Shown: positions 24,175 through 32,839 of the stretch, piece after piece | How the letters are laid out: each line of letters begins with the position of its first letter | Numbering within the stretch: the stretch's first letter is position 1 | Assembly (NCBI GenBank): GCA_007182875.1 | Contig: AP019514.1 | Span: forward strand, 1,736,001-1,800,000 | DNA: 64,000 nt | Direction: 5' to 3' | Origin: Vreelandella sulfidaeris | Lineage (GTDB): Bacteria > Pseudomonadota > Gammaproteobacteria > Pseudomonadales > Halomonadaceae | Position numbers and translations under genes: made by a program | The notes under the pieces: generated by a model | What the model was told of the DNA's origin: nothing | Seen by the model: only the letters and a program-made list of their open reading frames with translations | The model's database searches: none

Positions 24175-24787
24175 TGCGTGTTGGATGCTGTCTGGGTGCA
24201 TCCATAATGAGCAAAAGTTGATCGAGATAGGTGTGTGCAAGATGGCGCGCTTCTTCCGCGTTAAGGCCTTCTGGCGTTAACGCGCCGCGCAGCCATAGGC
24301 CATCGATCATGGCGGCTAATCCTCGGGCGGCATTGCGTGCCTCGGCGCGAGGCATTACTCGCCGAAATTGGTGGCATAAATTGGCATAGAGGCGTCGGTC
24401 ATTGACGTTTTGCAGCCGTTGCAGCATGGGTTTATGCATACTGCTGGCCCAAAATGCTAGCCAGGTTTTGGCGGCAGGGCCGGTGACCTGCGTGCGGTCA
24501 AAGTTGCCCTCGATAATGGCACCGATATGCGCACGGGGAGAGTCGTCTTCCAACGCTTGGCGGCGAACCGCAACAGCATCCGTAAGGTCAGTCAGGATTT
24601 GCCGCATAGTGGCTTCAAGTAGGCCATCTTTGCCGCCAAAATAGTGACTGATAATACCTGCTGAAACACCCGCATGGCGTGCAATGCGCATCACCGTGGT
24701 TTCGGCTAGGCCGACTTCATCAATCGCTACCATCGTTGCGTTAATTAATTGCTGGCGGCGTATCGGTTCCATTCCCACCTTTGGCAC
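24175..24787 (-). CDS. betI: Choline-responsive repressor BetI, TetR family
   Basis: BetI represses the bet genes in the absence of choline. The N-terminus MPKVGMEPIRRQQLINATMVAIDEVG and the helix-turn-helix AGVSAGIISHYFGGKDGLLEATMR are almost canonical, as is AFWASSMHKPMLQRLQ. The open frame continues to 24095 and overlaps betB by about 50 bp, but E. coli BetI has 195 residues and homology ends near residue 195. A small indel hiding the true stop near 24175 is likely; my end coordinate is therefore approximate. The gene is divergent from choX across a BetI-type operator. Confidence 0.88.
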
Positions 24788-24873
24788 AGCGTTCTCCTAA
24801 TCCGTTGAATGCCATACGTGGGTAGATGCTTGAAACCCAGGCGTAGGCATGGTTACCTATCCATGATGGCATT

Positions 24874-24899
24874 TTTTTTATTGAACGTTCAATCAATAA
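24874..24899. promoter_or_regulatory. BetI operator between betI and choX
   Basis: ATTGAACGTTCAAT (24880-24893) is a perfect palindrome flanked by TTTTTT and CAATAAA. It resembles the known BetI site, which contains a GACGTTCAAT-type inverted repeat. Its place in the divergent betI/choX interval suggests that BetI controls both its own operon and choX. Confidence 0.75.
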
Positions 24900-24979
24900 A
24901 AGGCGCCGATTATTTCCACTGCTTGCGACCACTACAGCAATGGAGTGTTCGCAGCGGACGCTTTAAGGGGAGCATGATC

Positions 24980-25915
24980 ATGAGCAGATTTTCTACGCGT
25001 TACGCAGGTGCTTTATTGTTAGCGGCTGGTTTACCTACGGCGGTTTATGCCGATGAGTGCAGCACTGTGCGCTTTGCCGAAGTGGGTTGGACCGATATTA
25101 CCGCGACGACAGCACTGGCCAGTGAAGTACTCGAAGGGCTTGGTTACGAGCCTAGCGTGGACACGGTTTCCGTGCCGATTGCCTATGCTGGTATGAAGAA
25201 CAATGATTTTGATGTCTTCCTGGGTAACTGGATGCCTTCAATGGCTTCTATTAGCGACCCTTATATTGAGCGTGGAGAAGTCGAGCGCTTGGTGGCCAAT
25301 TTGGAGGGGGCAAAATACACCCTGGCAGTGCCCCAATACGTTTACGATGCGGGCGTGACCTCGGTTAATGATCTGGCGGAGCATGCGGACCAGTTTGAGC
25401 GCAGCGTGCATGGCATTGAGGCAGGTAATGACGGTAATGAGCTAATTGAGCAAATGATCGATGACGATGCCTATGGGTTAGGCGATTGGCAGGTGATTGA
25501 CTCAAGTGAAGCCGGAATGCTGGCAGAACTGCGCGCCCGGGTGCCCAACGAACAGTGGATGGTATTTTTGGGCTGGGAGCCGCACCCCATGAATTCCAAC
25601 TTCGAGATGGCTTATCTCTCTGATGCCGATGACTACTTTGGCCCCGATTTGGGCGGTGCGACGGTGCACACCAACACCCGTGCGGGATTTGTGGAAGAGT
25701 GCCCTAATGTGGGGGCGTTATTGCGCAATATGACGTTTACACTGGAAATGGAAAACCAACTCATGAGTTCAATCATGGATGATGGTGAAGCGCCCCGTGA
25801 CGCGGCTCGTGACTACCTGAAGGCCCATGATGATGTGCTGGACGAGTGGTTAGAAGGGGTGACCACACGCGACGGTGAGCCTGGTGCAGAGGCTGTACGT
25901 GCCGCTATTCAATAA
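24980..25915 (+). CDS. choX: Periplasmic choline/betaine-binding protein, ChoX type
   Basis: This ABC substrate-binding protein of the OpuAC family supplies choline to the BetAB pathway. The signal peptide (MSRFSTRYAGALLLAAGLPTAVYA) ends before DECSTVRFAEVGW. The choline box includes FAEVGWTDITATTALAS, FLGNWMPSM and FLGWEPHPMN, with tryptophans expected to cage the trimethylammonium group. Two in-frame ATGs are close (24974 and 24980); the second has better spacing from AGGGGAG. The 311-residue gene is intact. No permease or ATPase gene is adjacent, so the partners must be elsewhere. Confidence 0.88.
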   Translation: MSRFSTRYAGALLLAAGLPTAVYADECSTVRFAEVGWTDITATTALASEVLEGLGYEPSVDTVSVPIAYAGMKNNDFDVFLGNWMPSMASISDPYIERGEVERLVANLEGAKYTLAVPQYVYDAGVTSVNDLAEHADQFERSVHGIEAGNDGNELIEQMIDDDAYGLGDWQVIDSSEAGMLAELRARVPNEQWMVFLGWEPHPMNSNFEMAYLSDADDYFGPDLGGATVHTNTRAGFVEECPNVGALLRNMTFTLEMENQLMSSIMDDGEAPRDAARDYLKAHDDVLDEWLEGVTTRDGEPGAEAVRAAIQ

Positions 25916-25930
25916 AACCATTTAGACGCG

Positions 25931-25959
25931 AAAGGCAAGCCGGGTTCCGGCTTGCCTTT
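25931..25959 (+). terminator. choX terminator
   Basis: AAAGGCAAGCCGG (25931-25943) pairs with CCGGCTTGCCTTT (25947-25959), a 13-bp perfect stem with a 3-nt loop and terminal T residues. Confidence 0.88.
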
Positions 25960-26002
25960 CGTCATTAAGATAGGCATAATCTGCACCCGTTGATGAGGCA
26001 AA

Positions 26003-26079
26003 GGCTACGTAGCTCAGCTGGTTAGAGCACATCACTCATAATGATGGGGTCCCCTGTTCAAATCAGGGCGTAGCCACCA
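26003..26079 (+). tRNA. tRNA-Met(CAT), elongator type
   Basis: A 77-nt cloverleaf starts GGCTACGTAGCTCAG and ends CGTAGCCACCA, with the CCA encoded. The anticodon loop CTCATAA gives CAT. The acceptor stem GGCTACG/CGTAGCC is fully paired, and the T-loop reads TTCAAAT. The G1-C72 pair and sequence resemble E. coli metT/U elongator tRNA rather than the initiator. Confidence 0.96.
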
Positions 26080-26123
26080 CATCAGCATTAGCACACTTAC
26101 TTAATAACCGAGTGTGCCGTTAT

Positions 26124-26233
26124 GGTGGCCCCTTAGGTCCTCCCGCAACGCTAAACTGCGAACCCCGCCAGGCCCGGAAGGGAGCAACGGTAGTGGTGGC
26201 TGCGTGTGCCGGGATGTGGCTTTTGGGGCCGCC
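26124..26233 (+). ncRNA. ffs: 4.5S RNA of the signal recognition particle
   Basis: The conserved SRP core is present: TCCTCCCGCAACGCTA, GGCCCGGAAGGGAGCA and GTGTGCCGGGATGTGGC. These correspond to helix 8, with its GGAA tetraloop and asymmetric bulges. The ends pair as GGTGGCCCC (26124-26132) with GGGGCCGCC (26225-26233). About 110 nt, the normal bacterial short form. It lies 44 bp after the tRNA-Met gene, and both may share a transcript. Ends could extend by a few bases. Confidence 0.93.
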
Positions 26234-26430
26234 TCCATTTCGGCTGTTTTCCCTTCTGTTTGGCTTAAAATCCGATCAACTTGTCGTCGGGTCGTAACAT
26301 CCTGGGTGTTAGCACGCTCGGATCGTCTTCGGCAGATTTTTACTTGCTGTTTATCGATAGGTATTTCATTGTTTTCTTGTTATTCCAATAGGGTCTAGGT
26401 TTGTGACTAAAATGGAGAACGAGGAAGGCT

Positions 26431-27329
26431 ATGTCTAATTTCCGACACTCACCAGGCAGGCCGGACGTAGCCGGCTTTTATGATCCAAGAACCTCAAGCG
26501 TTCAATATGTCATCAGCGACCCTGCCACACGCCGCTGTGCCATCCTTGACCCTGTCTTAGACTTTGATGAGAAGTCGGGGGCAACTGCTACCCACCATGT
26601 CGATGAGTTATTAGATTACGTCGCACGGGAGGGGCTCTTTGTTGACTGGATTCTCGATACGCATCCACACGCCGATCATTTTCGGCAGCACAGTATCTTA
26701 AGGGAAAAGACAGGGGCACCAACGGCCATAGGAGCGTACGTTACGAAAGTGCAGGCGCTATGGAAGGAGATATACAATTGGCCGGACTTCCCGGCTGACG
26801 GCCGTCAGTGGGATCATCTTTTGCCGAAGGTGATCCGCTTCGGATTGGAGAGATAGAAGGCCGCGTCATGTTCTCGCCTGGACACACGCAGGCTTCAATC
26901 ACTTATGTCATCGGCGATGCGGCCTTCGTCCACGACACGTTATTCCAACCGGATGGCGGCACTGCTCGCGCCGACTTCCCCGGCGGTAATGCCCATAGCC
27001 TTTGGGATTCTATTCAAGCAATTTTATCTCTACCGGATGAGACCCGGCTCTTTACCGGTCACGACTACAGGCCCGATGGGCGTGAACCGGTGTGGGAAAG
27101 CACCGTACGTCAACAGCGTGAAACCAATATCCATCTGAGTAATGGCCAGACAGTCGAGGACTACGTTTCTATGCGCAACGAACGAGATGCGGGATTACCC
27201 ATGCCTAAGCTGCTTCTCCCATCGTTGCAGATCAATATCAATGGTGGTGCATTGCCTAAGCCGGAGGATAACGGCCAGCGTTATCTGAAAATCCCACTCA
27301 ATGCGCTGACTGACGCCGCATGGGACTAA
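26431..27329 (+). CDS. Metallo-beta-lactamase fold hydrolase, ETHE1/Blh-like (frameshifted)
   Basis: The metal site is recognisable: THPHADH, then SPGHT, HDTLF and TGHDYRPDGREP, as in persulfide dioxygenase-like (ETHE1, Blh) proteins that oxidise glutathione persulfide. The N-terminal VQYVISDPATRRCAILDPVLDFDEKSG segment is also family-typical. One shift near 26820 separates the halves, giving about 299 residues. GAGAACGAGGAAGGCT precedes the ATG. Persulfide dioxygenase is the best guess. Other MBL-fold hydrolases cannot be excluded without a search. It is bounded by a convergent terminator shared with dsbG. Confidence 0.82.
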
Positions 27330-27366
27330 CCGCTCAGTTGAACGGCAAATGAGGAAAGGGGAGCTA

Positions 27367-27456
27367 ATGCGGCAAGAAGTTTTGTTCGACTTTCTTGCAA
27401 CCTCGATAGCCTTAAAGGCGAGGCACAGCCATGGAACGTGGGGGGACAGGGTTTGA
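27367..27456 (+). CDS. Possible 29-residue small protein
   Basis: ATG 27367 follows AGGAAAGGGGAGCTA, an unusually strong ribosome-binding site, and opens a 29-codon frame (MRQEVLFDFLATSIALKAR..., ending TWGDRV) to TGA at 27454-27456. It could be a leader or an independent small gene after the metallohydrolase. With only 29 codons, chance cannot be ruled out. Confidence 0.25.
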   Translation: MRQEVLFDFLATSIALKARHSHGTWGDRV

Positions 27457-27485
27457 GGCTTTAAGCGAGGATTGATACTGGCTCT

Positions 27486-27524
27486 ACTCCACCGCAGAGT
27501 TAAAATAGTATGCGGTGGAGTTTT
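27486..27524. terminator. Bidirectional terminator before dsbG
   Basis: ACTCCACCGCA (27486-27496) and TGCGGTGGAGT (27511-27521) form an 11-bp perfect stem followed by TTTT. It lies between the plus-strand metallohydrolase and the convergent dsbG. Confidence 0.85.
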
Positions 27525-27535
27525 CATTTGACGCG

Positions 27536-28318
27536 TTAGGGCGCTTCACTGCCCATCATTTCTATTAAGCGCGACTCGCTGGGCATGCCTTCTATTCGGT
27601 CGATTCGAAGAGTGCCGTTGTCTGTCTCACGTTGGAAGGCGCTTGTCGGCGTAGCGTATAACCCCAACTCTTCAAATAGCTGATTATTGGCGTATACCTG
27701 CTCTTCGATCTCACGAGATTGAGCGCTGGCCTCTATCTCTTGGTCGCCGCTTTCATGTGCATGTAACGTTGCGGAAGGATCATCGGCACCTAAGAGAGCG
27801 GCTGCTTTGCCGGGGCTGTCAGGGGCTAAAATACCCACCATGATATGACGTAGCTGTACCTCACCGGCTTCGACCCAAGGACGAACGGCATGCCAGAGCT
27901 GACGACAGTAGGGGCAGTTTGGATCCGTAAAGGTGTAAATAGTCCGCGGTGCATCCACGTCGCCATCTTGAATCCAGTGGCTGGCCTCCAATGTCTGCCA
28001 GGTTTCAGCTTCCAAGGGCGCTCGTACATGCTCATCCAGCTGCGCTTCAGTAAGATCATTGCCTTGGCTATCCATTAATGTGCCGATAATGGCATGCTCT
28101 TTATCCGGCGTTAGGTAGATCGCCATGTCACGGCCCTGGGCGCTGGCGCCATAGCCGCGTAGCCCGCCAGGGGCATCAAACTGTCCGTGAATTTCTAACC
28201 CTTGGTTGGCGAGGGCTTGCACCGGGGCGGGCAAGTCATCGGCGTAGCTAGTAGAAATGCCCACAAGCCCCGTCAGTAGGAGAGAACTGCTAATAAAAGC
28301 GTATCGATTCAAGCGCAT
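27536..28318 (-). CDS. dsbG: Periplasmic thiol:disulfide isomerase/chaperone DsbG
   Basis: DsbG keeps single cysteines of periplasmic proteins reduced and helps disulfide isomerisation. I start at ATG 28318 (MRLNRYAFISSSLLLTGL...), where AGGATGTAGTA is a ribosome-binding site. The signal peptide ends around SYA-DDLPAP. An N-terminal dimerisation domain precedes a thioredoxin fold with the catalytic CPYC in FTDPNCPYCRQLW. The cis-Pro region is YATPTSAF. The 260 residues are intact and close to E. coli DsbG (248). An in-frame upstream extension to 28414 lacks sense as a signal peptide and is not used. Confidence 0.9.
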   Translation of the reverse strand: MRLNRYAFISSSLLLTGLVGISTSYADDLPAPVQALANQGLEIHGQFDAPGGLRGYGASAQGRDMAIYLTPDKEHAIIGTLMDSQGNDLTEAQLDEHVRAPLEAETWQTLEASHWIQDGDVDAPRTIYTFTDPNCPYCRQLWHAVRPWVEAGEVQLRHIMVGILAPDSPGKAAALLGADDPSATLHAHESGDQEIEASAQSREIEEQVYANNQLFEELGLYATPTSAFQRETDNGTLRIDRIEGMPSESRLIEMMGSEAP

Positions 28319-29339
28319 TACTACATCCTGTTTAAGTGGAACTTTGCCAATTAGCTCATAAAGGGTAAATGATAAGCGTACGGGGCAGTACAAACGTTCC
28401 AGGCGCCGTTGCAAGTTTGCGCTGGAAAACTCACCAACGTACGTATTGATCAGTTGGCCATCGGGCCAAAGGCAATGCGTTGCTGCAACATGAAAAGTTT
28501 ATCCCCGAGAATGTCGTGCCGCGATCCTGATAGCACAATATTATTGAAAGGTTATCTGTAGGCCATGTAGGGCGTTATGTCCCAACAAGCGAGGCTGGTC
28601 AAATGGAAGAGGGAGCAGAAAATGTTAGCTGTTTAACAATTGTTTTATAGTCACTGAACCTAATCTTATCAAAATAACTGGCTTTAAGATTTAAAGTAAA
28701 TTCACCATTGTGATAGCGCTCATGCTACCGGTCTACACAAGATAATGCTGTTTTAACAATACTTAATTATATAGAGCTGACTAAATAGCCTCTTAAGTAA
28801 GCAGCTTTGGTATTAAATCTTAATTAGTCATTAGCTTAAAAGTGCTCTGATACTGTAGCTGAAATAAAAATATATTAATGTCTACGCAATTGATGATAAA
28901 TAACCCTTATGGGTGTGAGGTGCTAAACGGGTGTTTTTCGATGGCCGATCAAGCTGGTAGGGCATATGTGGCCTGGCCGCTACTATTTAATAAAGAATGC
29001 TGATGTCCATCAATGATGCTCGTCAGTTCGTTCACCTTAATCGTTAGCGAGCTTATGTTTAGTTTTAGTTAATATTAATTTCAGCCTCTTAATATATGTT
29101 TAGTTTTTAAATTTCTAAATTAAATGAATAATGCTAGCGCAGTAGCGCCGCTTCATCTGTTTTCCTTCTTTCCTGCATGATCAAAACCACCTAGCTTTTC
29201 GGTGAATATCAGGTGTCTAACTTTCTGATATCTTCTTAGTATTGTTAAAACAGGTTTCAGCACATGTCGGATAGTGTTTTTAGGTTATTTATAGTAACAA
29301 TTTTGTAACGGTAAATATTCGGGCTGCAGGTAAATAGCG
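28319..29339. other. 1-kb AT-rich intergenic region upstream of the amyloid operon
   Basis: No credible gene is found in this 1020-bp stretch. From about 28600 to 29320 it is visibly AT-rich compared with the GC-rich neighbours, with many poly-A/T tracts (for example near 28860 and 29090). It should contain the dsbG promoter and the amyloid operon promoter. I looked for, and did not recognise, a c-di-GMP riboswitch, a sigma-54 promoter or an RNA gene. Such long AT-rich leaders are common for biofilm-matrix operons silenced by nucleoid proteins. Confidence 0.6.
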
Positions 29340-30099
29340 ATGATTTCGAAACAGGTGACTGCCAAGCTGAAGCGTGATCAAGAGATTGGTAGTTGTCTTG
29401 GATTTAAGAGCCATGCATGCCCGGCTAAACGCACCAAACGCAAAGGGGTGCTAAAGACGGGGTCTCCGCTAGCAAAGGAGTGTTGGCTCTGGTTATGACG
29501 AGTTCCATTGCTAGTGTCTGGGGACAAGAAAGCTCCTCGGATGACAGTTTTCATCGGGTTTTCACCACTACCTACCGGGCCTCATCCTTCATTGATGGGT
29601 ACTCCCTCAGCCATGTGCAGGGGCCATCAACATTAATATGGCCTCAGGCCACGGCAATCTGCAGAGCAATTCTGGTGTTATTGCCATGGGAGACAACGCC
29701 TTGGCCAATAACATCGTGGTGCAGATCGCCACTTCAAACAATCGCCTCGAGCCCGAACTGGCCAATGCCGTGATTAAAGATCAGGCACTGAGCCAAGCGG
29801 TGGGCTGGATATCCGTCAATCAGGCGGCGGGGCAATCGAATGTACAGAGCAACACGCTGAGTGTCGCTTTGGGCATAAGGGGCAGCTCTCTGACCAGCGA
29901 ATCGCTGAGCCAAGTCCTGTCCAACAAGCAGGAGTCGATGGAAGATTCTGAGGGTAATGCTCAGTCGCGGCGGGTCGAGATTGAGGAATCGGCCTTTGCT
30001 GGGGCACGTGGTGTCATTCAAGTGAATCAGTCGGCTGGAGTGGGCAATGCTACAGGGAACCATGTCGGTATCCGCATGACATCTGGGGCTTTTAGGTAG
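29340..30099 (+). CDS. Fap-type accessory/minor amyloid protein with three short repeats (frameshifted)
   Basis: First gene of the amyloid operon, in the fapA/fapB position. It starts MISKQVTAKLKRDQEIG and has a long N-terminal region before a hydrophobic segment (VLALVMTSSIASVWGQ) that looks like a signal sequence. Three copies of the Fap motif follow: GAININMASGHGNLQSN, GWISVNQAAGQSNVQSN and GVIQVNQSAGVGNATGN, each fitting G-x-I-x-V/I-N-x-A/S-x-G-x-x-N-x-x-x-N. Shifts near 29470 and at a G run near 29620 break the frame. About 252 residues. It could be a nucleator (FapB) or the FapA-like regulator of assembly; I cannot separate these by eye. Confidence 0.7.
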
Positions 30100-30153
30100 C
30101 AGCGCCTTTGTAAACTAATAGCAAGGCTCGTAGTTCCATTCAGGAGAAAGACA

Positions 30154-31038
30154 ATGAAAACATTCACAAAAGCACCTCTTGCAGTGGCTATCGCTGCTCT
30201 TCTAGCGGCTCCCTATGCGCTGGCCGAGTTCAATGGCAGCAATGATTTCGACACCGACGCCTATCTAGACGTTGATGTTGAAAACGATATCAAAGTAAGT
30301 CTAACGCACGAAGTTTATAACAACATCGATGTGGAAATTGATTTGGACATAACTGCCGATGACGCGGATCATTTCGCTGCGGCCACCATCGACCGCAAGC
30401 AGTTCACCGACGATAATGCAGTATATTCTGACAAGAATGTAAACAATGCCACTGTCACTGGTTCTGGAAACGGTGCGACCGGCAATATTGGTATTAACGT
30501 AGCGTCCGGTGACCTCAACAAGCAGGCCAACGATACGGCCATCGCTAACGACGGGGATGCTTTTAAGGACCTAACAGGGAGCGACCGCCGCGATCGTCCC
30601 GGCAGTGATGAAGACATGGTCTTTGCCAAGGCAGCGACTTTCGCGATTCAGTCCTCCTCCAACAATAGATACGATAACGATGGCACCACAAACAATGCGT
30701 CGCTTAGCGGTTCGCTGAACGAGTCTTCGGGTAATATTGGCGCCAACATTACCGCTGGGGCAGGTAATATTCAAAACAATGCTATGACGCTTGCGGTAGG
30801 TCAGGGTAGCTCTGCTGAGGCTACCACCGGTGGTGTTCAGGTGTCCTACAATAATGTGTCAGATAATGACCTTTACACAGTCAATGCTCCATATCGCACA
30901 GTATATGTACGTAACAACACAAATAATGCGTCGCTAAGCGGTTCATTGAACGGGGCCAAAGGCAATGTGGGCGTTAACATCGCCTCTGGCAACGGCAATA
31001 TGCAAAGCAATACCTTGTCTATCGCTAGCGCGCAGTAA
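30154..31038 (+). CDS. fapC: Functional amyloid subunit, FapB/FapC-like
   Basis: This intact 294-residue secreted protein has a clear signal peptide (MKTFTKAPLAVAIAALLAAPYALA). After an acidic N-terminal domain (residues 25-95, alternating Asp and Val as in DVDVENDIKV) come three imperfect Fap repeats: NNATVTGSGNGATGNIGINV... (97-131), NNASLSGSLNESSGNIGANI... (180-216) and NNASLSGSLNGAKGNVGVNI... (257-294). Variable Asp/Ser-rich linkers of about 48 and 40 residues separate them. The repeats hold the Asn, Gly and Gln/Met ladder expected of a beta-solenoid amyloid. I see no cysteine, and no C-terminal CxxC as known in Pseudomonas FapB/FapC. AGGAGAAAGACA precedes the ATG. An attenuator-like hairpin follows. 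Confidence 0.85.
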   Translation: MKTFTKAPLAVAIAALLAAPYALAEFNGSNDFDTDAYLDVDVENDIKVSLTHEVYNNIDVEIDLDITADDADHFAAATIDRKQFTDDNAVYSDKNVNNATVTGSGNGATGNIGINVASGDLNKQANDTAIANDGDAFKDLTGSDRRDRPGSDEDMVFAKAATFAIQSSSNNRYDNDGTTNNASLSGSLNESSGNIGANITAGAGNIQNNAMTLAVGQGSSAEATTGGVQVSYNNVSDNDLYTVNAPYRTVYVRNNTNNASLSGSLNGAKGNVGVNIASGNGNMQSNTLSIASAQ

Positions 31039-31055
31039 GCCGCGTGGTGATTGAA

Positions 31056-31084
31056 CCCGGCCCGCGAAACGGGCCGGGTTTTTT
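31056..31084 (+). terminator. Strong intra-operon hairpin after the amyloid subunit gene
   Basis: CCCGGCCCG (31056-31064) pairs with CGGGCCGGG (31070-31078) around CGAAA, then TTTTTT (31079-31084). It is a textbook terminator, placed 17 bp past the subunit stop and 29 bp before the fapD start. As an attenuator it would give much more subunit mRNA than export-gene mRNA. Confidence 0.9.
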
Positions 31085-31112
31085 CAAATCTGCATGCTTT
31101 GCAGGAGAGTCT

Positions 31113-31818
31113 ATGAAAACCGTGGCGATATCGCTGCTCAGCTTGACCTTGATAGCCGGTACCACTCTACCCACAAAACGGGCGGAAGCCTCGCCGATTC
31201 GGCTCGGCAATATCGTGCCTGGCACCTTGGTAACCAAAGAAGTGCAGTCGATTCGTGAGCTTCGCTTTGAGAACCTCATAGCGCAGGAAACAGACTTCTC
31301 CTGTGGCGCGGCATCCCTGGCAACCATTCTCAAGTATGCCTACGGCTGGTCAGATGTGACCGAGGTAGATGTTCTTGAGGGAATGTTTGCCGTTAGTGAC
31401 CCTGAGCTAGCGCAGCGCATGGGGTTTTCGCTACTCGATTTACGTAACTATGTGGAATCCATTGGCATGCGGGCCAGGGGTACGAAATCGAGGAGGACGC
31501 CCTGGATGCCGTATCTATTCCCGTCATTGTGTTACTCGACCTAGCCGGCTACCAGCACTTCGTCGTGATGAAGAAGGTCGTGGGAGACCGCGTCTATATC
31601 GGTGATCCTCTCTGGGCAACACTATCATGCCGCGTTCCGATTTTATGGAAGCCTGGAACAACATCATCTTTGCTGTCATCGGTGAGGATTTTGATACGCA
31701 TACAGTCCTGCTCGATCCGTCTCAGCCGTTGACGGCACACCGGCTAACGGATGTCTTTTCCCGGTACCCAAGCAGCAACTACTGGATTTTGGGTTCCGCC
31801 ATGCAGAGAGTGTTCTAA
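31113..31818 (+). CDS. fapD: C39-like cysteine protease, FapD type (frameshifted)
   Basis: FapD is a periplasmic C39-peptidase-like protein needed for export or processing of Fap subunits. It starts at ATG 31113 behind GCAGGAGAG with a signal peptide (VAISLLSLTLIAGTTL). The catalytic cysteine is in QETDFSCGAASLATILKYAYG, the histidine in YQHFVVMKKV, and the acidic or amide residue in IGDPLWGN. Shifts near 31490 and 31610 split it into three frames that join to about 235 residues ending SAMQRVF. Family size and position after the subunit gene both agree with FapD. Confidence 0.85.
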
Positions 31819-31850
31819 CCGTTTGTCGCAATAATTAAAAGGATAAAAGC

Positions 31851-32660
31851 ATGAACGGGCATGCAAAAAGCAATATTGGTTTAACGTGTTTACCTTATCG
31901 CTGATGGTTGTCTCCATAATAGTAGTAGTTTCACCGCGGGCGCAGGGGGCAACTTTGGCTACTGACTTCAACGATCCGGCTTTCCAGCAGGGGAGGCAGT
32001 TGGCGGATCATGAGCTAGCGCAGCTGCGTGGCAAGGCGGTCAATAGCCGGGAAATACTCTTTTCGGCGTAGAAATGTCAACGCGTTGGCAAACCTCGACA
32101 GGGGAAGACCTTCATGCGCGGGCGAATCTAGGTATCGACTTGAGGGGAGGTCAGCCATCTCCTCAGTTCTCAACGCATATTACCGCTACTACGCATGCGG
32201 GAGTATGCTGCCTATCAGCAGGCAATGAGCGATACAGCGCCGGTCATTAACACTGGCGGTTTAAATGCCGAGGGGGTCGTGCAACTGGTACAGGCGGGTG
32301 GTAACTTCAATAGCGCCAACAACGCTTTCTGGGTTGATGTGGGGCACGAAGTGGGGAGGGGCAACGTTCAGCCAGCTAATAATAAATTAACAGAGACCAC
32401 ACCGGGCGGTGCCCAGGTAACCATTGGCAAGCACAGCGGGGCTGGGTATGTCGCTATCCGTACCCGGCGCAGGCGTGGTAAGCCAGGAAATACGCTCACG
32501 GCAAGGGTTGCATCAGACTATTCAGCTCACCAGTGACCATCAGCAGATCAGCAACATGACTCGCTTACACGTACAGTTGGGGAAGAGTTCAAGCGCCAGT
32601 ATTAACGAAGATTTCAAACATTTACTGAACTCAGTTCGCGCATTAGAACATCTCCAGTGA
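31851..32660 (+). CDS. fapE: FapE-like secreted minor amyloid component (frameshifted)
   Basis: Located between fapD and fapF, as fapE is in Pseudomonas. The start MNGHAKSNIGL (ATG 31851, after AAAAGGATAAAAGC) shifts near 31883 into a hydrophobic export signal (FTLSLMVVSIIVVVSPRAQG). Then come ADHELAQLRGK, FGVEMSTRWQTSTGEDLHARA and NTGGLNAEGVVQLVQAGGNFNSANN. The C-terminal part SLSVPGAGVVSQEIRSRQG... ISNMTRLHVQL follows a shift near 32460. About 269 residues. The ELAQLRGK opening and the Gln/Asn-rich body fit a FapE-like protein. Identity is inferred mainly from position, so moderate confidence. Confidence 0.62.
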
Positions 32661-32690
32661 AACCTAGTTTTAACCTGCTTCATGTATAAC

Positions 32691-32713
32691 AGGCCGATAA
32701 TTATCGGCCTTTT
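32691..32713 (+). terminator. 20-bp perfect palindrome before fapF
   Basis: AGGCCGATAATTATCGGCCT (32691-32710) is fully self-complementary and followed by TTTTC. It may be a weak second attenuator between fapE and fapF, or a regulator site. It lies 127 bp before the fapF start. Confidence 0.55.
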
Positions 32714-32839
32714 CATGCTTATATTGCCAACGCTATTGCCTGATGGATTGACGGAGGGTATCAATAAGTTACGCCATCCTTCTTGGGCGAAGGAGTGGAG
32801 GCGAAATGGTCGTACCGAGTTTACATTTAAGGGAATCAA

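Noticed and set aside
28319..29339. Possible c-di-GMP riboswitch before the amyloid operon
   Set aside because: I looked for the conserved GEMM core and tetraloop-receptor elements and did not find a convincing match by eye.
29340..31038. Curli (CsgA/CsgB) identity for the amyloid genes
   Set aside because: Curlin repeats have a different Ser-Gln-Gly-Asn-Gln spacing and no C39 protease or FapF-like barrel in the operon; the motif and gene order fit Fap.
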